Positions 46,653 through 55,202 of a stretch of 64,000 nucleotides of DNA are shown in pieces. The position numbers were made by a program, and so were the translations under genes. The notes beneath the pieces are model-generated. The model worked only from the letters and a program-made list of their open reading frames with translations. It was not told the DNA's origin and did no database searches. Source of the stretch: an uncultured Selenomonadales bacterium (GTDB lineage: Bacteria > Bacillota > Negativicutes > Selenomonadales > Selenomonadaceae); the NCBI GenBank assembly GCA_900315155.1, contig OMYB01000002.1, forward strand, positions 62,001-126,000, read 5' to 3'. The stretch's first letter is position 1; every line of letters starts with the position of its first letter.

Positions 46653-47435
46653 TCAGAGCATATTCTTGAGGAACGCGCGCGTGCGCTCCTCTTTCGGATG
46701 CGCAAAGAACTCTTTCGGCTCCCCCTGCTCGACGATGCTGCCGCCTGCCATGAAGATGACATGGCTCGCAACCTCGCGCGCAAACGCCATCTCATGCGTG
46801 ACGACGACCATCGTCGTATGCTCCTCAGCGAGCTCGCGCATCGTGCGCAGGACCTCGCCTGTGAGCTCCGGATCGAGTGCAGAGGTCGGCTCATCGAAAA
46901 GCATGATGTCCGGCTGCATGCAGAGCGCCCGCGCAATCGCCACGCGCTGCTGCTGACCGCCCGAGAGCTGGCTTGGATAGTAGTCCGCACGGTCGGCGAG
47001 GCCGACTTTCTTCAAAAGTGCCTGTGCGCGCGGCAGAATTTCCTCCTTCGGCTTCTTCTGCACCTGGATCGGAGCCTCGATGAGGTTCTCCATGACGGTC
47101 ATATGCGGGAAAAGGTTGAACTGCTGGAACACCATGCCCATGCAGCCGAGCAGGCGGCGGCATTCCGCCGGCTCGGCATAGGCGGCCTTGCCGTCTTTCC
47201 CCGTTTTCGCCAGGAAACCGCCCTCGATCTCGATGGACCCTTTGTCGATTTCCTCCAGGCGGTTCATGCAGCGGAGCAGCGTGCTCTTGCCCGAACCGGA
47301 CGGTCCGATGATGGCGAGCACTTCACTGCGGCGCACCTCCAGGTCGATGCCCTTGAGCACATCGAGGCTGCCGTACGATTTATGGATGCCCTGCACGCGG
47401 AGCATGACTTCTTCCTTATTTTGCATATCTGCCAT
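46653..47435 (-). CDS. Polar amino-acid ABC transporter ATP-binding protein
   Basis: 260 residues. Walker [12 protein letters not shown] near residue 42, the ABC signature [15 protein letters not shown] near 147, Walker [15 protein letters not shown] near 168 and the H-loop [10 protein letters not shown]. The family matches GlnQ/HisP-type ATPases that power amino-acid uptake. It overlaps the permease gene by 20 bases. GGAGG precedes the ATG at 47435. The cognate binding protein is likely the gene at 53104-53916, not the sugar-type protein between them. Confidence 0.95.
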   Translation of the reverse strand: MADMQNKEEVMLRVQGIHKSYGSLDVLKGIDLEVRRSEVLAIIGPSGSGKSTLLRCMNRLEEIDKGSIEIEGGFLAKTGKDGKAAYAEPAECRRLLGCMGMVFQQFNLFPHMTVMENLIEAPIQVQKKPKEEILPRAQALLKKVGLADRADYYPSQLSGGQQQRVAIARALCMQPDIMLFDEPTSALDPELTGEVLRTMRELAEEHTTMVVVTHEMAFAREVASHVIFMAGGSIVEQGEPKEFFAHPKEERTRAFLKNML

Positions 47436-48060
47436 AACGAACCTCCAGGCGCTTGAAAATCCAGGTCAGCACAGCCGTCATCGCGAGGTAGAAGATACCG
47501 GCGATGACGAACGGCGTCATGTCGAACTCACGCTGCACGATGCTGCGCGCGACACGCAGGAGGTCGTTCATCGCGAGGATGTAGATGAGAGAGGTATCCT
47601 TGACGAGGTTGATGGTTTCGTTGCTCAGCGGCGGCAGGACCATGCGGATGACCTGCGGCAGGATGATGCGGCGCATCGTCTGCGGATACGTCATACCGAG
47701 CGTCTTCGCTGCCTCATACTGGCCGCGCGGCACGGACTGGATGCCCGCGCGGAAGATCTCGGCGAAATACGCCGCATAGTTCAGCGTAAACGCCAGAAGC
47801 GCCGCCGCGATATCCGGCAGCTTGATGCCGATCATCGGCAGGGCGAAATAGATGAAGAGCAGCTGGAGCATGAGCGGTGTACCACGCATGATCCAGATAT
47901 AAACCTCGAGCAGGCGTGAGATGATCTTCGGCGCTGAGATGCGGCCCAGCGCAACGAAAATGCCGAGCGGCAGCGCCAGCACGAGCGTGACGAAAAAGAT
48001 CTCGAGCGTGATCTCTGAGCCCTCGAGCATCTGGGTGACCATGGTAATGAGTTTATCCAC
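47416..48060 (-). CDS. Polar amino-acid ABC transporter permease
   Basis: 214 residues with about five membrane helices and the HisM/GlnP family EAA loop ([20 protein letters not shown], then [12 protein letters not shown]). Earlier, [19 protein letters not shown] marks the family. A single permease gene suggests it works as a homodimer. The GTG start at 48060 has CGGAGGAAATC upstream. Its transcript begins at a promoter whose -35 box lies in the loop of a perfect hairpin. Confidence 0.94.
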   Translation of the reverse strand: MDKLITMVTQMLEGSEITLEIFFVTLVLALPLGIFVALGRISAPKIISRLLEVYIWIMRGTPLMLQLLFIYFALPMIGIKLPDIAAALLAFTLNYAAYFAEIFRAGIQSVPRGQYEAAKTLGMTYPQTMRRIILPQVIRMVLPPLSNETINLVKDTSLIYILAMNDLLRVARSIVQREFDMTPFVIAGIFYLAMTAVLTWIFKRLEVRYGRYAK

Positions 48061-48106
48061 GATGATTTCCTCCGTTTGTCACTCTGCCGCACTCCTTTAA
48101 TGTGGC

Positions 48107-48153
48107 AAAGTACTAATAGCCTAATTATACAGGAAGAGGCTTCCCCTTGTAAA
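48107..48153 (-). promoter_or_regulatory. Promoter and putative operator of the amino-acid ABC permease-ATPase unit
   Basis: On the minus strand TTTACA (48148-48153) and TATAAT (48124-48129) are spaced by 18 bases. AAAGTACTAA on the plus strand (48107-48116) lies seven bases past the -10 box. The same 10-mer, at a similar distance, follows the promoter of the detached binding-protein gene at 53953-53962. Confidence 0.75.
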
Positions 48154-48166
48154 GGGGAAGCCTCTT
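48134..48166. terminator. Perfect hairpin at the end of the sugar-type binding protein gene
   Basis: AAGAGGCTTCCCCT and its exact complement flank a 5-base loop. It overlaps the stop codon of the gene to its right. On the minus strand no T-run follows; instead the -10 box of the next transcript begins within a few bases. A terminator function is therefore uncertain. Confidence 0.65.
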
Positions 48167-49508
48167 ATTTTCCGCCATGCTCTGCACGATAAGTGTTTTC
48201 AGCCTGGTTGAAGGCATCGGCCCATCCGTGCAGGAATTCCTCCACGGTCAGATTACCGAGCATGACCTGTTCGATTCGACTGTCTGCACCATCGACGATC
48301 TTCCGGTAATCCGGCAGGTACATGGGAGGTTCGTAAAGATGGAACTCCGGTGACTCCACCGCATCGCGGACAACCTGCAGGTGCTGCCGCTCCGAAACCC
48401 ACGTCTCATCGAGAGCCTTCCGGCTCACCGGCATCTGGCCGATCCGCTCGTTCCACCAGCTCTGCGTCTCAGCCGAGCAAAGGAACTGCACAAAACGCCA
48501 TGCTGCATCCGGGTGCTTCGTTCCCTTGAAAACACTGTAGCCGTCGACGTTATTGGCCTCTTGTACGATCGTGCCGGAGCGGGAGCGCGGCAGCATCGCC
48601 ATGGCAAACTGTTCCGGCTGCATCGCACGCACCTGGCTGCCATAGGAACCGATGTTGTGCTGCATCATCGCCGCCGTACCGTTATCAAAGGACTCGACCA
48701 TCTCCTGATAGCCGTTCGTGATATCGCCCATCGGCGTATTCCTGCGGTAGAGGCCGAGATACTGCTTGACGAACGCAATATGCACCGGATCGTCGATGCG
48801 GCATTTCCCATCCGCATCAAAGAAGTCCGTATAGCCGGAGTACGCGAACATCGCGCGCATGAGCTGGAGTCCCGCACCATCGCCGCCGCGGATTGTGAAG
48901 CCGTACTGTTCCTGATCCGGATGGTTCAGGACCTCCGCCGCGCGGAAAAAATCATCCCAGGTGCGCGGTACGCCAAGTCCAGCCTGCTGAAACCAGTCGG
49001 CGCGGTACCAGAGCGTCTCCGCGCTCATCGTGTTCGGCAGCTGGTACAGGCCGCCATCGGGAGCCAGGCTGCGATTCGCTTCGATGACAGCCGGCAGGAT
49101 ATCCGCCTTTACCCCGGACTGCTGGAACCAGGGATCGAGATCCATGAGCACGCCCTGGCTGCAGAACTCGGCAATCCAGGCGGACTGCATACCGCTGACA
49201 TCCGGCGTCTCGCCCGTCGCGATAGCCGTATTCAGCTTCAGACGTGCCGCTTTCTTCGGCAGGCCGACATACTCGACATGGATATCCGGATTCTGCTCCT
49301 CGAATTTCTCGATCAGCTCGTGGTAATAATTCGTGCGGTCTTTTGCCGCATTCTCATTCCAGAATACGATGGTCGTCTTCTCTTGCGGGAATTCATCGAG
49401 ATTGTTACGCAAGGCCGGCAGGTTCGTCGGCGCACAGCCTGCAGCCAGCAGAACGAAAGAAAGCAGGATGAGCGAACAAAGCAAAGCGGATAGGGAAAAC
49501 GGACGCAC
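48165..49508 (-). CDS. Extracellular solute-binding lipoprotein (sugar type, family 1)
   Basis: 447 residues. A lipoprotein signal ends in the lipobox LLAAGC. The mature part starts with TTIVFWNENAAKDR and has the family-1 binding-protein marks FEEQNPDIHVEYV, GETPDVSGMQSAW and WNERIGQMPVSRKAL. It probably binds a carbohydrate. The start GTG at 49508 is preceded by GGAGGAAGGCG; a TTG nine codons earlier is an alternative. No sugar permease is adjacent; the genes upstream are a sensor kinase and AraC-type regulator. It may feed a transporter elsewhere or serve as the ligand-binding part of the sensor. Confidence 0.88.
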   Translation of the reverse strand: MRPFSLSALLCSLILLSFVLLAAGCAPTNLPALRNNLDEFPQEKTTIVFWNENAAKDRTNYYHELIEKFEEQNPDIHVEYVGLPKKAARLKLNTAIATGETPDVSGMQSAWIAEFCSQGVLMDLDPWFQQSGVKADILPAVIEANRSLAPDGGLYQLPNTMSAETLWYRADWFQQAGLGVPRTWDDFFRAAEVLNHPDQEQYGFTIRGGDGAGLQLMRAMFAYSGYTDFFDADGKCRIDDPVHIAFVKQYLGLYRRNTPMGDITNGYQEMVESFDNGTAAMMQHNIGSYGSQVRAMQPEQFAMAMLPRSRSGTIVQEANNVDGYSVFKGTKHPDAAWRFVQFLCSAETQSWWNERIGQMPVSRKALDETWVSERQHLQVVRDAVESPEFHLYEPPMYLPDYRKIVDGADSRIEQVMLGNLTVEEFLHGWADAFNQAENTYRAEHGGK

Positions 49509-49541
49509 CGCCTTCCTCCGGTTCGTACAGCGCAAGTTCCA

Positions 49542-51128
49542 TCAGCTCCTATTCCGGAATTCCAGCGGGGAACAGCCCGTATATTTCTTGAAGCAGGCCC
49601 CGAAATACTCCGGGCTGCTGTAGCCCGTCTGCTCGGCCACCTCGTAGGTCTTGAGGTCGGTCGAACGAAGCATCTCCATCGCGTGCGTCATGCGCACCTG
49701 CAGGAGGAAGCCCGTAAACGTGATTTTCTTCTTTTTCTTGAACAGCACGGAGAGGTAAATCGGGTTCATATGCACGTAGCGGCCAATATCCTGCAGGGAA
49801 AGGCCATGCTCCGAGAAATGCTGCTCGATGTACTCCGTGACATCATCGATGACATCCGTGCGCTCGCGGCTGTTCTCATCCGTCATGTACTTCGCCAGCG
49901 AATCGACGATCTCGCGCAGGAAGCCGATGATCTCCGTCACCGTCGTCGCCTGGCTGATCTTTGCATAATAATCCGCCTTTTCCTTCTTGTGCTCCTTGCT
50001 CCAGTTCGGTGCCCAGTTCTCCGAGCCCTTGAACAGCGCAAGGAAAAGGTCGACACCGCGCAGGCGGACCTCGCCGAGGGAGAGACGGCTGTTGCGCAGG
50101 TCGTCCTCCGCCTCCGAAAGCACCTGCTGGGAGTCATCCGCCAGCCCCAGGCGGACCTTTTCGAGGAGGTCCTGCTCCGTATGGCCCGCGCTGTCGCTGA
50201 CTTCGCTCACGAGATGGTCCAGGTCATCCATCGTGATGACCTTATCCCGGCCGATCACATGACGGAATGCCATGACCGAGTGTGCCTCATCGAAGGACTC
50301 AGAAAAGTGCCTCAGGCCCTCATGTGGCATGCCGAGCCCGATGGTCAGCGTCGTCTTCAGGTCCGTGCGCGTCCAGTCGCAGATGGACTGTGCGATTTCT
50401 TTGGCTTTCTCCTCCATCTCCGCCTCGACATCATCCGCATAGATCACCATAATGGCATTCTGCTCGAGCACGAAAGCATTGCCATCGCCGCGGCGCTGCA
50501 GGATGCGCTCCGCCCCCGTCGCAATCTGCTCCTTCAGGCGTTTATGCTCGCTTTTCGGATGAATCTCTTCCTTGCGGTAATCGTCGATGCGCAGGTACAT
50601 CGCGAGAAAGAAGCGATGCTGCAGGGAAAGTCCCTGCTCCGCCATCTTAGCCCTCAGGATATCCTCCGATTCCTCACCGGCAACGATCTGATTGAAGAGG
50701 ACGCTGCGCAGGAATGGGCGTGCCGCTTTGAGTTTCTGGGCATTTCCCTGTTCCTTATCCCAGGCCGCCGCAGCTTTGCCGGCCTTTTCGAGGAGGACCT
50801 TCCGGTCAACCGGCTTCAGCAGGTAGTCTACGGCCTGCAGGTCGATGGCCTGCTTGGCGTAGCTGAAATCCTCATAACCCGTGAGGAAGATGAATTTGAT
50901 GTCCGGAAACGCCTGCTTCGTCTGCCGTGCCAGTTCCAATCCGTTCATAAAGGGCATGCGGATATCCGACACGACGATCTGCGGATGTTCCTTCTTGATG
51001 ATTTCCAGAGCCTGCTCCCCATCGCCGGCTTCCCCAACCAGCTGAAAATCATGTTCTTCCCAGGGAATCGTCTGGATCAATCCTTTGCGGATAATCCGGT
51101 CGTCATCCACGATCATGATCTTGTGCAT
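49542..51128 (-). CDS. AraC-type response regulator (YesN-like)
   Basis: 528 residues. The N-terminal receiver domain has IMIVDDDRIIRKGL, the phospho-acceptor Asp55 in VVSDIRMPF and the Lys in YLLKPVDR. A middle region of about 280 residues follows, then a C-terminal AraC double helix-turn-helix at about 425-528 (YIEQHFSEHGLSLQDIG, YFGACFKKYTGCSPLEF). It receives phosphate from the kinase upstream and activates genes, probably including the binding protein downstream. It overlaps the kinase gene by 26 bases. ATG at 51128 has GGAGGAATC upstream. Confidence 0.93.
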   Translation of the reverse strand: MHKIMIVDDDRIIRKGLIQTIPWEEHDFQLVGEAGDGEQALEIIKKEHPQIVVSDIRMPFMNGLELARQTKQAFPDIKFIFLTGYEDFSYAKQAIDLQAVDYLLKPVDRKVLLEKAGKAAAAWDKEQGNAQKLKAARPFLRSVLFNQIVAGEESEDILRAKMAEQGLSLQHRFFLAMYLRIDDYRKEEIHPKSEHKRLKEQIATGAERILQRRGDGNAFVLEQNAIMVIYADDVEAEMEEKAKEIAQSICDWTRTDLKTTLTIGLGMPHEGLRHFSESFDEAHSVMAFRHVIGRDKVITMDDLDHLVSEVSDSAGHTEQDLLEKVRLGLADDSQQVLSEAEDDLRNSRLSLGEVRLRGVDLFLALFKGSENWAPNWSKEHKKEKADYYAKISQATTVTEIIGFLREIVDSLAKYMTDENSRERTDVIDDVTEYIEQHFSEHGLSLQDIGRYVHMNPIYLSVLFKKKKKITFTGFLLQVRMTHAMEMLRSTDLKTYEVAEQTGYSSPEYFGACFKKYTGCSPLEFRNRS

Positions 51129-52974
51129 CTTGTGATTCCTCCATCTTACGAGCCGGCAGCACCACATGGATGCATGTCCCCACGCCATACTCGCTCTTTA
51201 TTTCCAAACCTGCTTCTTCCCCATAGTGGAGACGAAGCCGTTCAAATACACTGAATACGCCGAATCCGATATGCTTGCGGCCGAGACGCGTCTCTGCCAG
51301 CCCCTTCCGGAGCTCGGCTAGCCGTTCCGGTTTCATGCCCATGCCATCATCCTCGACCGTGAAATGAAGCATTCCTGCTTCCTCCCATCCACGGACCTTG
51401 ATGAGGCCCTGCCCGCGCTTTTCTTTGACGCCATGATAAATGGCGTTCTCGACAAGCGGCTGCAGGGTCAGCTTGATGATGCTGTACTGCCCGGTATCCG
51501 GATCGACATCGAACTGGTAGGTAAAGACATCACCATAGCGCATTTCCTGGATATACAGGTAATTGCGCGCATGGTCGACCTCCTGCGAGACCGGGAGGAT
51601 CTCCCGCCCGTGAGAAAGCCCGATGCGGAAGAAGTTCGCAAGCGCCAGGATCATGCGGCTCGCATCCTCATTCAGCCCCATATCGCAAAGCCCCTTGATG
51701 GCAAAGAGCGTATTGTACAGGAAATGCGGATGGACCTGCATCTGCACGACCGAAAGCTCGAGCTCGCGCTGCAGCTCCTGGTCCTTCTTGACCTGCTCCA
51801 TGAGCTCCGTGACATGTCCCATGAGGTCATCGACGCCATGGCCGAGTACTTCGACCTCACTGACCGGTCCCTTTCGGGTGAGCGTATGCGGTGCTCCCGG
51901 CGTCGCCGCCGTGATTTCCTGCTTTCGCATCCTCGCCATGCGGTCGACGAGCTCCGAAATCGGGCGCATGACATAGCCGGTCAGCGCATTCGTCAGCAGC
52001 AGAGCCAGTACCATGAGGATGAGCACCGCCACAAACGTCAGGTATTTGATATAGACAATCTTGCCGAGAAGGGTGTCCTGCGGGAATATCCCCACGAGTT
52101 TCCACTGGTTCGTCTCGAGCGTATCATAGATGGCAATCATCTTCTCGCCCGTACGGCTTTGGAACTCGATGAAGCCATGCGGAATATCGTTCGTACGGAT
52201 CAGCAGGTCCGTTTCCTGATCCGGGCGGTACTCCTGCGGCATATCGCCGAGCACCTCATGCCCTTCTGTATCCACAACCGTGAGATATCCATTGCCGTTC
52301 AGCAGCTTCTGGGTAAGCACGCCCCGGAAAAACTCCTCCCGCAGGCGAAGGACCAGGATGCCTTCCTTCTCACTCGTGTCGCCGCCGATACGTTTGACAA
52401 CATCGACACTGTGGACCGTTTTCCCATCCTGCTCGCCCTCATCCCGAACGTACCAGGAGATATTCCCCTCCGCTTCCTTTTCTTTCTGGAAATGGGATAT
52501 ATCCCCGTACTGATCCGTCAGGGAACAGTAATCGCTGTCTCCCCGGAAGAACTTGAAACTGCCGTGGTTCAGGTTGATATAGACGGTGTCAATGATCGAG
52601 CTGTTATAGAGCCGCACCGTATCGACATGCGACTGCACCGAGAGGTAATACTGCGGCTTCATGTCCTCGCGGTTATGCTGAAGCGCCTCGAGGATAACCG
52701 GGTCTCCCGACAATGCCGTGAGCTGCTCGAGTACCGACTGCAGCCGGCTGTCCGTATACTGGCACGTCTGATGGACGAGATTCTCCACCTCATGGCGGGC
52801 ACTCTCCTCAGCCTGGCGCGTTGCCAGCAGATAGGAAATCATGCCCGTCACGAGAATAAACGCCATAATGACCGGGATGAAGAAGCTCAATACGGTCGAA
52901 CGAAAGGTAGAAAGACAGTGCCTTCGGATAAAATCATGGGCTTTCTGGAAAAAACCCGCCAGCCTCAAGAACAT
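51103..52974 (-). CDS. Sensor histidine kinase (YesM/LytS-like, His_kinase family)
   Basis: 623 residues. A first membrane helix lies at about 28-50 (LSFFIPVIMAFILVTGMI), then an extracytoplasmic dCache-like sensor of about 255 residues, a second helix at about 309-330, a HAMP linker and a His_kinase domain with VHPHFLYNTL near residue 415. This is followed by an ATPase domain (QPLVENAIYHGVKEK, then FTVEDDGMGM). It likely senses a carbohydrate, possibly through the adjacent binding protein, and phosphorylates the AraC-type regulator. Start ATG at 52974 after GAGGTGG. Confidence 0.93.
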   Translation of the reverse strand: MFLRLAGFFQKAHDFIRRHCLSTFRSTVLSFFIPVIMAFILVTGMISYLLATRQAEESARHEVENLVHQTCQYTDSRLQSVLEQLTALSGDPVILEALQHNREDMKPQYYLSVQSHVDTVRLYNSSIIDTVYINLNHGSFKFFRGDSDYCSLTDQYGDISHFQKEKEAEGNISWYVRDEGEQDGKTVHSVDVVKRIGGDTSEKEGILVLRLREEFFRGVLTQKLLNGNGYLTVVDTEGHEVLGDMPQEYRPDQETDLLIRTNDIPHGFIEFQSRTGEKMIAIYDTLETNQWKLVGIFPQDTLLGKIVYIKYLTFVAVLILMVLALLLTNALTGYVMRPISELVDRMARMRKQEITAATPGAPHTLTRKGPVSEVEVLGHGVDDLMGHVTELMEQVKKDQELQRELELSVVQMQVHPHFLYNTLFAIKGLCDMGLNEDASRMILALANFFRIGLSHGREILPVSQEVDHARNYLYIQEMRYGDVFTYQFDVDPDTGQYSIIKLTLQPLVENAIYHGVKEKRGQGLIKVRGWEEAGMLHFTVEDDGMGMKPERLAELRKGLAETRLGRKHIGFGVFSVFERLRLHYGEEAGLEIKSEYGVGTCIHVVLPARKMEESQDAQDHDRG

Positions 52975-53040
52975 CTTTCCACCTCGTTTCTTCTCAAACT
53001 ATCTTATCTATTCTAACATATCAGCCAAAAATATGCACGC

Positions 53041-53074
53041 AAAAAGGCAGGTCCCGCAAAGAACCCGCCTTTTT
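53041..53074 (-). terminator. Terminator after the amino-acid binding protein gene
   Basis: Arms AAAAAGGCGGGT and ACCTGCCTTTTT on the minus strand pair around a 10-base loop and end in five T. It isolates the binding-protein transcript from the sensor kinase genes. Confidence 0.87.
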
Positions 53075-53103
53075 ATCCCGTATGTAATTGTCTTACGACG
53101 GAA

Positions 53104-53916
53104 TCAGTGTTTCGTGATATCCTTGCCGAACCATTTCTCGGAAATCTTCGCCATCGTGCCGTCCTTCACCATTTCGTTGAGAACATTCTGGATCTCATCA
53201 TGGAGTTTCTGGTCATCCTTGCGGAAACCGATGCCGAACTGGCTGACCGGACCGACAACGACTTCGAGAGCCTCGATCTTGTCCGGATGCTTGCCCATGT
53301 AGTAACGGCCTGTGATCTCATCGGAAACGACCATATCGATACGGCCGTTTTCGAGGTCCATGAAGGCGGAGATGTAGTCCTGATACTTCTTGAGCTCCTT
53401 GAAGCTGTTCTTGAGCTCCTTGTTGCTCTCAAAGTATTCCTCCGTCGTGCCGCCGCTCTGCGTGCCGACCGTCTTGCCAGCGAGGTTTTTCTCGTTCTTG
53501 ACATCGCCCTGCTCGCCCTTGCGCACGAAGACGATCTGGCGGTTATCCATGTACGGATCGGAGAACATCATGTTCTCCTTGCGCTTCTCCGTGATGTCAA
53601 GGCCATTCCAAAGGACATCGACGCGGCCGCTCTTCAGTTCAGCCTCTTTGCTGTCCCAGTCGATAGCCTTGAACTCGACATCGCGGTCCAGACGCTTGGC
53701 TGCCTCTTTGGCGACATCGACATCAAAGCCCGTGATCTCGCCGTCATCACCCTTGAAGCCCATCGGCGGGTAGTTATCATCGAGACCGACGACGATGGCC
53801 TTGCCATCTCCGCTGCCCGAGCTGCTCGTTGCGGCCTGGTTGCCGCCACAGCCTGCCATGACGGCAGCCATTCCGATAACAGCTAATCCTGCGGCTAAAA
53901 GTTTCTTCCACTGCAT
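53104..53916 (-). CDS. Amino-acid ABC transporter substrate-binding lipoprotein
   Basis: 270 residues. A lipoprotein signal ends in VMAGC; a Ser/Gly linker follows, then a family-3 binding domain (VGLDDNYPPMGFKGDDGEI, FDVDVAKEAAKRL, SGRVDVLWNGLDITEKR, VGTQSGGTTEEYFE). It catches a polar amino acid in the periplasm. It fits the permease and ATPase at 46653-48060 in type, and the promoters of both share an operator-like 10-mer. The two-component module sits between them. ATG at 53916. Confidence 0.94.
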   Translation of the reverse strand: MQWKKLLAAGLAVIGMAAVMAGCGGNQAATSSSGSGDGKAIVVGLDDNYPPMGFKGDDGEITGFDVDVAKEAAKRLDRDVEFKAIDWDSKEAELKSGRVDVLWNGLDITEKRKENMMFSDPYMDNRQIVFVRKGEQGDVKNEKNLAGKTVGTQSGGTTEEYFESNKELKNSFKELKKYQDYISAFMDLENGRIDMVVSDEITGRYYMGKHPDKIEALEVVVGPVSQFGIGFRKDDQKLHDEIQNVLNEMVKDGTMAKISEKWFGKDITKH

Positions 53917-53952
53917 AGAAACCAGCTCCTTGTTTTCTTTCTTTATCGTATT

Positions 53953-53999
53953 AAAGTACTAACAGGTTTGATTATAAGGGATAGGGGGCTCCCTGTCAA
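53953..53999 (-). promoter_or_regulatory. Consensus promoter and putative operator of the amino-acid binding protein gene
   Basis: On the minus strand TTGACA (53994-53999) and TATAAT (53971-53976) are spaced by exactly 17 bases. Eight bases after the -10 box lies AAAGTACTAA (plus-strand reading, 53953-53962), identical to the site at 48107-48116. Confidence 0.88.
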
Positions 54000-54049
54000 G
54001 GAAATTTCTGCATCCATAGAAATAAAATAAAACAAAAGCAGGTATTTCT

Positions 54050-54070
54050 CTTACTAAGGCGAATAGTAAG
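54050..54070. promoter_or_regulatory. Inverted repeat upstream of the HD-GYP gene
   Basis: CTTACTA-N7-TAGTAAG is a perfect 7-base inverted repeat about 38 bases before the start codon. It could be a regulator site. I could not assign convincing -35 and -10 boxes here. Confidence 0.45.
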
Positions 54071-54107
54071 TAATGAATAGGGAAACATATAAGAGGAGGG
54101 GATTATC

Positions 54108-55172
54108 TTGAGAGCCGTTTCTGTCGAAGACCTGAAACCTGGCATGATTCTCGCCCGCACCATCGTCAATCCGGACATGGTCGTGGTGCTTTCCGAAGAT
54201 ACATTACTCACAAAAGCGCACATCACGCGTCTCACGTTCCTGAACATCCCCGTTGTCTATATCAAGGATGAATACGAGCTGAGCCAAAACTATCAGGCTG
54301 TCTCCGCCATCTTTAATCGGGGCAACGCATTCGTCAAAGACTACGACAGCGTCCTGAGCGAGGCGGAACGCATCTTCGAGGAGACGGGGGCGAACGGCAC
54401 GGTGCCGATCCAGGAAACCGAGCAGATGGTCACGAAGTCGATCACGCCGCTCACGAAGAACAGCGGTGCCATCGACTACCTCTACGAACTGAATCATCTC
54501 GCCTCCGATGTCTACAATCATTCGCTGCGCGTCTCGATCCTGTCCGGTGTCATCGCCAAATGGATGCACTGCAGCCGCGCAGAGACCAAGGATATCATTT
54601 TCGCCGGATTCCTGCACGATATCGGCAAGACGAAGTTCGAGCAGCGCCTTCTCGACAAGGATATCGAGAACCTCAGCGGTGCGGACTACGAAGCCTATAT
54701 CCAGCACACGGTCGATGGCCATCACATGCTCAATAACCTGCCCGGCCTCCCCGAGGGGGTCAAGCTCGCTGCCATGCAGCACCACGAGCGCATGGACGGC
54801 TCCGGTTTCCCCTTCGGCTGCACGGGCAAGGATATCCACCTCTATGCCAAGATCGTCATGATTGCCGATATCTACGACAACATCACGACGGAGCGCGAGG
54901 GGCATATCAAGCGCACGCCGTTCTCCGCTATCGCGACGCTCACGGAGAACATGTTCTCCACGCTCGACCCGGAGGTCTGCGTCCCCGTGCTCACGCGCAT
55001 CAAGGACGCCTTCCTCGGCTCGCGCGTCGTGCTCAGCAACGGGCAGAAGGGCAAGATAGCCGCCTACCCGAACGACTACGCCGCGCACCCGGTCATCGAG
55101 ATATCCCCGACCGAGATTCTCAACCTCAATGACCATCCCGAGCTCGTCATCACAGAATACAACCCGAAATAA
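54108..55172 (+). CDS. HD-GYP domain phosphodiesterase
   Basis: 354 residues. The N-terminal part of about 120 residues has no obvious sensor fold. The HD-GYP domain from about residue 140 has HSLRVSILSGVIA, GFLHDIGKTKFE and the signature HHERMDGSGFPFG (GFP instead of GYP). Such enzymes hydrolyse c-di-GMP to GMP. The start is TTG at 54108, placed after GAGGAGGGG. With the GGDEF enzyme at 27143-28903 this gives the window both synthesis and breakdown of c-di-GMP. The gene converges on the macB-type operon. Confidence 0.92.
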   Translation: MRAVSVEDLKPGMILARTIVNPDMVVVLSEDTLLTKAHITRLTFLNIPVVYIKDEYELSQNYQAVSAIFNRGNAFVKDYDSVLSEAERIFEETGANGTVPIQETEQMVTKSITPLTKNSGAIDYLYELNHLASDVYNHSLRVSILSGVIAKWMHCSRAETKDIIFAGFLHDIGKTKFEQRLLDKDIENLSGADYEAYIQHTVDGHHMLNNLPGLPEGVKLAAMQHHERMDGSGFPFGCTGKDIHLYAKIVMIADIYDNITTEREGHIKRTPFSAIATLTENMFSTLDPEVCVPVLTRIKDAFLGSRVVLSNGQKGKIAAYPNDYAAHPVIEISPTEILNLNDHPELVITEYNPK

Positions 55173-55202
55173 AAAAGCTCCCTCACCTGAGGGAGCTTTT
55201 TT
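55171..55202. terminator. Bidirectional terminator
   Basis: A perfect 15-base stem (AAAAAAGCTCCCTCA with its complement) around CC. It lies between the converging HD-GYP gene and the efflux operon. Confidence 0.95.

Noticed and set aside
49683..51254. A 523-codon plus-strand frame opposite the AraC-type regulator
   Set aside because: It is antisense to a gene with clear receiver and AraC domains and has no supporting signals.
54108..55172. The HD-GYP gene as inactive because of GFP instead of GYP
   Set aside because: All metal-binding residues of HDIGK and HHERMDG are present, and Phe for Tyr is a mild change in this family.
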